DNA from: Acanthaster planci
Taxonomy: Eukaryota; Echinodermata; Asteroidea; Valvatida; Acanthasteridae
Assembly (NCBI RefSeq): GCF_001949145.1
Contig: NW_019091435.1
Coordinates: 161,750 to 198,174, forward strand
Length of the DNA: 36,425 nt
Direction: 5' to 3'
Part shown: piece after piece, positions 13,601-25,600 of the stretch
Position numbering within the stretch: position 1 is the first letter of the stretch
How the letters are laid out: each line of letters begins with the position of its first letter
The notes under the pieces: generated by a model
Database searches by the model: none
The model's input: only the letters and a program-made list of their open reading frames with translations
Told to the model about the DNA's origin: nothing
Translations under genes and position numbers: made by a program

Positions 13601-16600
13601 CGAAACTACTCATGTCAGCTCGAACCTCTTTTTCCATTCTTTTCGTAGTATTCTAAAGATGTTATGAATTCTTGTGCCTATCATAAGGTCATACTGGCAG
13701 GCTCCGAACGCGTTTTGCTTAATAAAACCCCGGTTATGTACAGCTGTGGAGTGTGGGATCGGGTACACAAAACAACAATTTTGATTTGCTTAAAATGTTT
13801 TGCACAGGTTTTCAGCATTAAGGACAGTATACTACTTCTGTTCAAATTGCTAATATGTAGAGGCCGCAGCGGTGGTTGCCCGGAGAGTGGCAGAGTTTGG
13901 CGAGCGATTGTCATGTCTACAATGCCACTCCAGGCATTGAGCTGTGCAAAGTATACATACCAGGGGCAGGCAACTTCGCTTTCTGGGATTGCGCTGGGCA
14001 GCTGGAGTACCATGTGACTCACGCCATGTTCCTGGGAGCCCAAAACTGTATATATCTGTTAGTTTACGACATCACCAAACCAAACCAACTCGGTGAAGTA
14101 CGTTCTGGTCATTAATGCCTACCCTGAAAAAAGTGAATGTTCAATCTGCATGCCTCACGACACGTTTAAAAAAATCGAATAATTCAATATACACTGTACA
14201 TGTATTCAACAATGTGTCTGGGTTTTTTTTCTTTTGGAGGTGTATAAAAAAAGAGAATACACATACAAAATGCCAAAATTGTTGCTGAATTTCAAACGTA
14301 GGCCTAGATCTTTCACTTGCCCTAATTTACAATGTATGTAACATTTACTGAGATGGGAAGGCGAGTTGCTAAGATCCACCTCAGGATAGCAAGATCACCC
14401 CTCAATATTTTCACACCCCCAACAGACTCTCCGCAAACCATTTTTGCTTGTAGATTATGTAGAGTGCAATATTAAAACTTTCTACTGTCTCGTAAAAAAA
14501 ATAATAACTTCCCATTGACGTTAGCAGTTATACATCTGAACTTACCAGTTACGCAGGTGGTTGGCATTTGTGAAGGCTGGGCATGACTATGCCTACCAAA
14601 CCAAGCCTGACGTAGTCATTGTGGCAACCCATCTCGACCAGATGACCAGCGAAACAGACGGTAACTAATCCAAATCTAAAATATTGTATTTCTCTTTATC
14701 ATATTATGTCACCGCTTCCCTTTTACGGATTTAGTGCATTAAATTAATGTACGAGCTCTATGCTCATTGGGTTGAAAAGGGGCTACGCTGGTAGGATGCG
14801 TCTTCTGAAATGAATTACGTAACACCTTTCTAATTTATGGGGTAGCAAGAAAGTGTCTCTTTTTTCTTCTTGCACGTTGTATCAGTTTTATTCTAGTTTG
14901 CAGTTTGTTATGATTTCATGCTTAAAAGCAAACCAGGAGGTTTCTATCAGAGTGCGATCCGGTGCGTTTGTTTGAAGGTTTCGCTATCCGGTTCATAAGT
15001 GTCACGTCACTTCAGTTTAAACAACGCCCGCTGCACATAGAGCTATATGGAACATGGAACTGGGAGATAACACGCAACTTTAGTGTCTGTCCACTGGAAG
15101 TCTGCAATCAGTGGCGCGTCCGCTTGCATGGCGAAGTCACGAACCGGATAGAGGATTTTCAATTCAAGTGATATTTGACGGTCAGCGTTCAATATACAAA
15201 GATGTGCAGGGAAACCCGCGCCTTCGAAGTCTCTCAACATTCTTGCGTACATCACATTGCCAGTTGAAATACCTAGATTCGCACATGCACGCGTCTCCAG
15301 GGACCTGGTACGCTTCCTAAAATGCCTTTGCCTGTCATATTACGTCATGTGAAAAACCTCTGTAGTCGGTTCAAGGTTGAAGTGAGTTTGGGTATGGGTG
15401 AGTTTGTGTCTGCAAATAAACGCTACGGATAAGGGATAAGAAACTAAAAGACTATAATATCACCCCTTCTCTAAAGGTTTGAAGTAACTTCTTTGCCATG
15501 TAGGAAAGACGGCTGCCGATTCCATTTTGCAGCAAGTGAGGTCTGAATTCGACAACCACCTAAATGTGTTGAATGAAGTCTTTGTCATCAACAGTATCAA
15601 ATTCGGCTCGAAGGCAATGGCTAGACTACGTCACACGTTAGAATGTCTTGCGACAAAGATAAAGGTAGGGGATTTTTCGCAGAAGCAGAAACACTATACC
15701 AAGTGTGGCGTGTAGTTTGTTAGCTAAAGCGCGGCGAGTTAGCTAAAACTAGTTCAACTCGCTGCATATTAATACTCAGTCTGGATACCAGACCCAATGA
15801 TTCCGACTACTCTTCTTATCAAGGGTCCTACATATGCAGCAAGGTATGAGACGGAGAGAACCCCCCCCTGCTTTGTGTTGGTCATTGTCTCGCTGGAATC
15901 TGGGGAATTCCTTTCAGACATCTTGGGGGGATGTGCTAAGTAACAATAGTCTGGAATATGTATAGGGATTGGACATGTTGGGGGGTACCCCTCGGTCTCA
16001 TTTCTTGCCGGGTATAGGATCCTGTGTCACCCATAATCCACGTGACCAACACTCCCCAAGATTTCCGGGATTAGTCGAACCATTCCGAACTTATCCTGCC
16101 CATATTAAATTCAGTTTACCGTCAAAACCTTTTCTTCTATGCTCCTCAAAACTGTAAAAATCGTTACAAAGGTTAAAATTGGTAGCCAAATGGAAGGGGA
16201 GAGGAAAAAGACCATTAGCATAGTATCATTAATATTCGGGCATTTCTGGCCGCGTCTGTACCAAGAATTTTGTGAACTGTCTGTGGTATACCAATCGGAA
16301 TACACCATCCACTGCAACGTAGAAATTAGGATAAAAAAATTGGAACATAAATTTGTTAAACTGAATGCATTTTAGTTGCAAATTTAATGTGTCTTAAGCA
16401 AATGTCATTTTTAAAGCTCGTATTTTAGAAGTTTAGTATATATTTTTCAAAAACCGAACAAAATCTTAAGGATCTCATATCTTTTTTTAGAATCAAAATC
16501 GGGTGATTTTTTTAAAGCGCAAATGAATTTTTTATATGCAACGTAATCTCTAGGATTGAATGAATTTTTAAACGTCGAAATTCTTTTTAAAATAACAAAA

Positions 16601-19600
16601 ATTTTACAATGTACAAATTTTATCGAAATTTAGACATTTTTTACAAAGTAATTATCTATTTACAGGAATCTCACTTTATCCGAATTAAGAACTCTTCCGA
16701 TCTGAGAAAGCATCCGAATTGAGAACGCATCCACAGCCGCGTATACAACGTATTCGATCTTTTAGACGGTATTCTGCGAAAGCCTCACAGTGCTTGAAGT
16801 ATATTGTTTTGAAAAGTGAATCATATTTTTCCAAGATTGTTCTAATGAAGTTTCCACAAGTTGCTTTTATTCGTCGTTGCTTATTAATTTGGATTTATGT
16901 TAATTTGGATGCTCTGTCATTTAGGATGGCATGAGATATTGTGTAAGATACGTGCACCGAATAGCTGCTTTACGCTTAAAAAGTGTTCCCATTTCCAAAA
17001 TATGTTCAATCTATTCTGTTCAAAATATTTTATTTCAATCTGAAAAAATTTGAACTTTAAAACTTCGTTGCAGTCTTTTTTTTTTTTGACTTTGAAAAAA
17101 TTTACGTTCTTTTAAAATTCCTTGGAATCTAGAAAATACGCTGCGTCAATGAAAATTCATCTACTCTGTCTAACTTTATTCAAATCTAGAAAACATGTAT
17201 TAAATCCTTACAATTTCGTTCTGCTTTTCAAAACTATATTCCAAATTTTTAAATTACGAAGTTTTGAAAATGACATTCGCTTTAAAACACGTTCAATTAA
17301 AAAAATGCTTTCCATTTATCAAGGCATGCTCCAATCTTTTCAACCCTAGTTCTGCTTCGTAATTGGGGAGTACTCCGACCGATATAACCCGGACAGTTCA
17401 CAAAATTCTTAGTACAGACGCTGCTGGAGATACCCGAATATTACCGATACAATCCGAATGGTCCTTTTCGTCTCCCTTTACTCATTTGGCTACCAATTTT
17501 ATTCATTTTAATCTTTGTAACAGTTTTTACAATTTTTGGAGCATTAGTAAAAAAGTGTTGACGTTAAACTGAATTTAATACGCACAGGATAATATCGGAA
17601 TAGTTCCGGAAATTCTATTCCAAGAAATCTGGGGGAGTGTTGGTCACGTGGACATTGGGTGATACAGGACCCTTGATTAGAAGAGTAGTCAGAATAAATG
17701 GGTTTGGTATCTAGCCTGAGTTTTATTGTGCAGCGAATTGAGCTAGTTTTAGCTAATTCGCCGTTATTATCTCGCCGCGGCGAGACAATTAGTCGCCGCG
17801 GCGAGATCGTATCTCAAAAAATTTTTTTTTGCAAGTGGCACTCATACGCTTTCGTATAAAAACAGTTTAATTTAAAAAATATTTTTTCAACGGACAGGTC
17901 CTTATTTACAGTTTTTGAGATGAAGAAATGTACATGTAATATTATTCCACATGCTTTTCCACGAACAACCATTATTGCGACTAAGACAGGGTGTTTCAAA
18001 AAAGTATAAATTTAGACAGTTGTCTACAAAATAAAAGTTTGATTTGTTTCCATAAATCTTTTATTACGGATCCACAGACCTTTGGTTTTTTTGCTTTGTT
18101 TGCTATCACATCAATCACCAGCCGTTCTGCATGAGTGATCACAGGTGATTTACTTTTTCCAAATTTAAATTGGCTTGCGCACAGAGGTGAAAGGGTTAAA
18201 ACAGAATTATAGACCGTGGTTGCAAAGTTTGGGCCTGTGCTTTGTTTCTCCTAAATTGCCAAACAAATTGAATTAACTGTTTGCCCTCCATACACCAACT
18301 ATCTTTGGACCTTGAATTTGTCCTCGAAAAAAGTCAATGGTCCATGGAAATGAACACCCGACACACGAATTTCCAATGATCTGATCTTGCACATTGCCGT
18401 GAGTTTTACATATTAAAAATGTTACTTAAGAGGGTTTCATCCTTCTGGATAATGATGAGGGTCACTCGAAATTTACAACCACGGTCTGTAATTCTGTTTT
18501 AACCCTTTAACCTCTGTGCGAAACAAGCGAATTTAAATTTGGAAAAAGTAAATCGCCGGTGCTCACTCACACAGAACGGCTAAGTATGTGATGGCAAACA
18601 AAGCAAGGTCTGTCGATACATAATGAAAGATTTCTGGAGACTAATATCTACAATATAGAAATATTGTAAACATTTTCTAAACGTATACTATTTGAACACC
18701 CTGTATGGTCACCAGATAAGAGAAACGAGAAATTTGAGATTATGATGTTTTTAAGTAAGAATTTAATGGCACTGACATATTTTCAGGGTGTTGAATCGGA
18801 GATCGCCAACGAGAACAATAACCGCGCCCCCGTTCCAAACATCAAACACCGTGGCTTGCTAGTAATGTGAAGAACCGTCTTGTGCAATTTAAAATGAGGC
18901 TAACAAATGTTTCAACAGTGTAATAGACTGACAGTTGACCACTGCAGGGCTGGACGTTGGAAGGATACTGGTCAGCCGTTGCCTTTACCGATGATGATCC
19001 GCCTTCTCATCGATAATTACGGGAAATTGCTAGACTTTGCAGTTAGTCGGCTGTCTTGTTTCAGCGGAGGATCAAAGATTTTTGCGGGGGGGGTTGGAAA
19101 GTTTTGTTCTTGGAGAGATAACTACATTAGCCTTTTAGAAGCATGGTGGACACAGTAAAAGGGCGTTATTTGGTTTGGGTAAAATCTTTTGTGTTTGCTC
19201 CGCATTTACCCACATCAAATTGCGCCCTCCTATTGTGTCCGCCATGCTTCTACAATTCTAATGTAGTTGTCGCCGTTAGTGAATCCATTTAATATCTTTT
19301 AAAAATCAAAACCTTTAAATGTAGGCCTCTGAAAAGATACATTTTACTGTGGATGCTATTCTCAAGATAAGCGCAGTATCCATTTAGGAGCAGCCACGTG
19401 CTCAAAATTACACGGAGTAGCGACGTGGATAAAAAAAAAATCCTGCTTCTGCTGGCTACTGTACAATCGCCAAAATTCTGGTTGTCCCGTACAGATGACG
19501 CCGCAAGGGATCTGTTTGCAACTAAAAGAATTAATTTGTAAAATGGACTTGCTTGGACAGAACAGCAAGATCAATTCTGTCAATCTCGGTCTTGAAAGCG

Positions 19601-22600
19601 CCAAGAGTCGCAGAACATCTGACGTCCACAAAAACCCTCTGATGACGCCNNNNNNNNNNNNNNNNNNNNNNNNNNNNNNNNNNNNNNNNNNNNNNNNNNN
19701 NNNNNNNNNNNNNNNNNNNNNNNNNNNNNNNNNNNNNNNNNNNNNNNNNNNNNNNNNNNNNNNNNNNNNNNNNNNNNNNNNNNNNNNNNNNNNNNNNNNN
19801 NNNNNNNNNNNNNNNNNNNNNNNNGGCTATGAATGATGTGTTCAAGCAGCTTGCAGATGATTGACGTCAATGAACCCGGACGGTAATTTGCAGGGTTGGC
19901 ACGGTCACTTTTCTTGTAGATAGGTGTGATATTGGCCTTCAGCGAATCTCTAGGAAGAGCACTGCTTGAAACAGACTTCTGAAATAATTTCTGTAGTATG
20001 GGAGCAATACTGGTTGAGCAAGCCTTCAAACACGCGCTGTGATTTCATCTGGGCCAGCAGCCTTGCTAGGATTGAGCTCAGCAAGAAGTTTCTCTATGCC
20101 ATCAGTAGCGATACATAAATCAGAGATGTCAGGAGTACTGCTGTGTCCTAAGTGAGGGAAGTCTGTCAGCCTCTCTTTGGTAAAGACGGAGCAAAATTGG
20201 TGGTTTAGAGCCTCTTTCCTTAGCACTGGAAAGAACCTTGCCGCCAACTTGTAAAGGTGACACACCAGAAACTTCTTTCCTTCTAGACTTAATAAACTTC
20301 CCAAAAGGTTTGGAATTATCTGTTTTCAAGCTGGCACAAATAACATCTCTAATATAAGACCTATAAGCTCTTCTAATCTTTCTCTCGACGTCTCGACGAA
20401 GCTTCTTGAATTTAGACCAGTAGTCGGCAGAACCAACTCTTTTGGCCTTGTTATAGAGGCGTTTCTTCCTGTTCACTTCTCTCTTGATGGAGCTATTTAT
20501 CCATGGATGTGAGATATGACTGGAAGTCAATCTGGCAGGGGTGTTTTTCTCAATAGACGCTGAGAGTGCTGTTATGAATAAGATATACAGGTCATCAATT
20601 GAGTTGGTACTAACAACATTCTCATCCAGGTCAGAGTTAAACTTGGTCATGTCGGCATTTATCCCAGCAAAATTCCCTCTGTTGTAATGGAAAACTCTGC
20701 GTCTCGGAGGTCTGGTGATCTTTGGTTTAAGGATAGCACCCGCAGTGACCATATCATGATCACTTAACCCCATGCATACACGAACATAATCGGCTGCGGC
20801 AGGTGTGTTAGTAAGACACAGATCAAGGATGTTCTGATCTTGGGTGGGCTCTCTCACCAATTGATGCAAGTTGTGGTCATTAAAGGTATCGATCATGTGT
20901 TTACTGATAGCAGGATATTGACCACATGGCTTAAAGTTAAAAGCAACAGACTCCCAGTCAACATCTGGTAAGTTGAAGTCCCCCAGGAGCCAAACACTAG
21001 CATTTGATGGAATTTTGGCAAGTGACTTATCAAGCTCCTTGGCATAGTCAATATCAGAAGGTGGTCTATAATAAGCCCCAATAAAAAATTGGGGAAAGAC
21101 CAGTAACACTAATTGTAATCCAGATAAGTTCACAATCAGTCTGTAAGCCTTTGTCAACAGAAGCAATGAGGTTATTTCTGACGGCAATAAACACTCCACC
21201 ACCTCCACCGGGCTTTTACGAAGAGGTCTTCAGATGTAAGCAAAGCTTCAAAATTTGGAACCTTATTTTTGACACTGCGGCAGTTGTAAATAATCTTCAA
21301 ACTGGTAGTACGCTGTTTGTGCACAGGTAATTTCCTATGTGGTTGTTTCCTTTGGCTTTTATGACTAGAGAAATAGATCGGTTCACCCAAAGATGAACCA
21401 GAATGGACGCTATCAAAAGACATATCAGTTAAAATACTCCCTGCTTCCAAACTGTTCGAAAACACCGTAACCATTAGATACGTCAAAACCCTGTAGACTT
21501 TCGAAAAGTGAAGTTGAAAAATTTGGCAAACCACACTGTAGGCACGTCCAGGAATATGATGGGTGGTCTCTTAAAATGTTGTACAACTGGTCATTCATCT
21601 TAACGCAACTAACATGAAACCAGTCATTACACTGGTCACATTCAATGGCTTTTTGACCCCATTTATAGCAGCTTTCTGGCATACCTGAGAAGGATACTTC
21701 GGTGGCTTGGGACCTGGATTCATTTCAATATCTCCGGCCAGGAGAACGATAAGACAAAACTGAATTAGGTTCTTGCAGTCAACAACAACTGGGTTTAATA
21801 TACTGGGTCTGGTGTAGCGAGAAGAACAATAGAAAGAGCTCACCAGGTTCACCTCAGAGGCAGCATTGTGGTTCAGTGGAGCTGTCCAATGCACTCTCAC
21901 GAACGGATTGGTAGGTTGTAACACTTCTGGGTCCCAAGTAGACATTTTGACGCGAACAGAAATCACAGTCATAAGTAGCTTAGTCCAATATGTCCTTATC
22001 GAACGTATAGAACACCGATGACGCAGTACTGGAAGTTTACACGTAGACCACTGAGTAAAAATCCAAGATGGCAGGATGTACACACTCAAAGTTAAAAACA
22101 AAGTCCTTTTCAAATTCATCAAAAACGGGTTAAAAAGCAGAATACGCGATCCAACAAGTACTTGAATTAATTAAAATACATTCGACGCTAAAAAGAGTAA
22201 GGATGGCTAAAACTAAAAGAGAAAAACCGCAACCAATCCCTTGCAGAGCGCCACCTTGAGTTCATTTCCCGGTCATGTCTGTAGCTCAGTGTCCCAATAA
22301 ACCCCTGTAAGACTGTTTTGTGGTTGGCAATACACCCATGGGGTCCCCTTTCTTTCTACTATTCATTGGTGCTGTGAAAGTACAGTAATACAAGTCACAA
22401 CCCAAATAGCCGTAACCTGTCGGCACATGTCCGTTCACAGAGAGAGATTACTGTGAGAGGTCATATGGGGAACCAGGGAATACTTGTCTTTAAACAGGCC
22501 GTACCCTGCAGCGGTCAAAGCTAGGTTAAAGGGACTTGGTAGTCTTAAAGGACATAAGTAGCTCGAGGATTACAAAAAAAATTCAGCTTAATTCAACCCC

Positions 22601-25600
22601 CAAAAAAGGTCATTTAAAAATACGATGACCAGTTATGCGCTTTTTTATCTCGGTGGTTTACTGAAGGGCGCCACTGGCAGACAACTGAACCTTGCTATCC
22701 TGGAATTGCTGTTGTTACGTATGGAAACACCCGCAAACTATAAGCCTGGTGCATCACATGCAGCAGCACTGAAGATCAATCAATGAAAAAACACAGAACG
22801 TGAAAAAAGTGGGACAGAAAAAGAGAGTAACCAGCAATTAACAAGACAGGGGAAACCATAGTTGCATTGTTATACAGAGAAAGTAAATTGTGCCATATTT
22901 AATTACATTCCAAATCTTGAAATGAGGGCCAGAACAAAACCAAATATATTGAAGATAATACAACTTATACAATCATAAATTAATGAATCGGCCGATTCGT
23001 TATCAATGGAAGGACTGGAGAACATAGGAAGAAGACAGAATGCCATGTCGCTCTGTTAGCTGATGGTCCTGGGCGCGGCGTGACATGTACGCATAGTACA
23101 GCCTCCGGTTGCTGACGTCACTTCTTTTGTGCTGGTCCACTGATTGGGCGTGGCCGATTGGCTTGGCAGAGGACAGACAGGGCTCATATCAGTCTTGACT
23201 AGCAAGGAAGGGTCTTGTGGGCACAGACAAGGTGTTGCTCCGTGCCTAACTGTTCATGGTGTAGGTTAAAGTGACCTGTAATGGTGTCTTGTGGGGGTGA
23301 AACGGCCAGGGTGCAGAGATGACTAGCCGCACCCATGTGGACTGACCATGTAGCTTGACTGCAACAGTTTGTCTCCAGCAAATGTCAGCGGTCCGCCAGC
23401 CAAAGGTGATATGGCTAACAGCTTGGTAGGTACTTGGTTGGTAAGGGAGGGTCTACCCAGTTTATACTGGACCAGTACATACCTACTATCCACTCAACTT
23501 GGATTTATACAAAAGGAATAGTTTAAGAGATTTGGGCCCTGGCTGTCCTAGCCTGGCCAGGAGTGAGGAATTCAAATCCCTGATTGTAACAATATCAATG
23601 AATCGGCCACAAAAATAACAAGAGACCGTCAAATGCAATTGTCATTTCATTTAATAAGGAAGTTAATTAGTAAAAGAAAAATCTTTCAAGCAGAGATTTT
23701 CGAACTTGCCTGTATCACTTCCCGTCCTGGTGGACAATCAGTAAGACAAGGCAGCCAAATGAGAGTTGCAGACAACTTCACCATCACGTTCTCTACTTCA
23801 GCGACATTCAATCGTTGAAGAAACCGTCTGAAAAAATGTATACAGTGAATGCTATGTGGGGATGGATGAAATCCACAGTCATCGACATCTTCAGGAATAT
23901 GAATTTGCTCATTCACTGAAATGCATGCCAGCCGTGAACAAGACATTTTTTGTAGTGGTACTACGCTTATCTTGAGAACAGTATCCACAGATTCCTTTAA
24001 GACTTTACAGTGCAAAGGTCTCAGAATTTCCTGTCAATTTGGAATGACAAAGGGAGTCTAAACAATAAATTGTTGTGAATATACAACATTACAAGACTAA
24101 ATTGTGTTTGGTAGTGACATCAACGATACAGACACATGAATCAACCAGTTTTTTTTTTTTTTCTGTAGGGTAGCAGAAGGATGCCTCATCTATGTGAAGA
24201 GATTAGAAGAATGAAGCATACATGGTACAAGGCAAAGTACCCGGTCATCTCATGGAATAAATTCTGTTCTAAAGTCAAAGCCGTGAACAGACTTGCTGAT
24301 GATAATCTCATCAGGACCGCAGCTGTCTTTCTGACAGATATGAGTGAGGTATGGATGGATGTCAACCACTATTACGTGAAGATAAAATAAAGAGTAAAAA
24401 AGGTCTAGAGAGTCAGAAAATTTGAGCTGTGGGTTTTTCACCTCTACTGAAATCCATCACATTTTGACATTGTTCTTGAAAAATGCCCTCCATTGTCAAG
24501 AGAGCATACCCTAAATCATTGCTGGGGGTGAACCAAGCAACATTGCAACAGCTTTTGCCATGTCAGAGTTGGTTGCACTATGAGGGTTCTAACATAAATT
24601 GTTAATGTTTCTCAAACAGTAGTACATGAATAGTAAAACTTTTTTTACGTTTCAAACGAAAGAAACTGTTCATGATCGCCATATCATATTTGTGTACTAC
24701 AGATATACTTCAAGAAGCAATGTGGGGATATGGACTGGGTAGTTCTAGAGCCGAGGTGGCTCAGTTGTGTCATCATTGGCCGGATGTTTGCAGGAGAAGA
24801 CTTCCCTGGTCACAGTGATCGTCTTGACAAGAAGCAGCTATACTCAATTTCTGATATCAGAAAATTGTTGAAGGATGTTGCTAATGTGTACAATTTGTTG
24901 GATCTACTGCAGCATTTAGAGTTGATCTATCACTATAATGAGACCCATTATATCATACCAGCCAGATTACCTACCAATTTGGACCCGGTGGTTTGGAGTA
25001 AAGATACTCGTTTCACCGAATATTATGGGCGCAGAGTTGAGTGCAGGGATATTACTGACATCTTCTCTCCTGATGTCTTTCCTTGTCTACAAGTACGAAT
25101 TATGAGATGGTTTTGTGATGGACATGGAAAGGTAGCTATCTCAAGGCAGTCACTCAAGTTTTCGGGAAAAATTGAAGGTATGATTCAACTTACTGGTAAT
25201 CAAAAGGCAATTCACATATGTGTACGAGGACGATCAGGCAAGGAAGATAGGAGTGCATGTTACTTCCAACTGGAGCATGTGTTGGGGATGGTCCTGAGTG
25301 AGTTGGCACAGAGATCACCAGGTACGGCCATTAACATCTGCTACCTGAGTCCAAGATCACTGCTACAACATGAAGACTTGGGAGATATCTTATTCTACAC
25401 AGAGACAGATGTAGAACTTGCTAAGCAAGGAGTAGTTGTACACCCTCAAACAAGAAATACAGAGCTAATTGCTGATATATTCTGTGCTGGGTATGACAGC
25501 ACGTTCCTGCGGCGTGAAGGGTTAGAATGCAACAGCTCTTGGCTTCTAGAGGAAGACTTACAAGCTCTGTGCAGACGCTTAGATGTCATCCATCCACTGG

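Larger units (their letters stand above)
19390..22140 (-). mobile_element. CR1-like non-LTR retrotransposon, antisense and decayed
   Basis: Reading the minus strand from about 22140: a 2A-like motif, a PHD-type zinc finger, an APE endonuclease, then the N-terminal part of a reverse transcriptase (NPSKAAGPDEI, ITPIYKKSDR, NYRPGSLTS) up to the gap. The stretch 19649-19390 beyond the gap may be more of the element or another repeat; I cannot tell. Several frameshifts and a deletion in the endonuclease show it is inactive. It sits in intron 15 opposite to host transcription. Confidence 0.85.

Noticed and set aside
13681-14043. 120-codon minus-strand frame opposite exon 12
   Set aside because: It is the shadow of the ROC exon; the plus strand carries clear GTPase motifs.
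14549-14556. Acceptor at ACGCAG (14555) for exon 13
   Set aside because: It would shift the frame after exon 12 and meet a stop; the upstream CCAG at 14548 keeps the frame and gives LRRWLAF.
19495-20029. Open frames crossing the N block
   Set aside because: They are artefacts of translating N bases; only the parts outside the gap were used.
20129-21208. Longest intact minus-strand frame as a host gene
   Set aside because: GAYYRPPSD, GDFNLPDVDW and LSDHDMV are LINE endonuclease motifs, and RT motifs follow, so it belongs to a retrotransposon.
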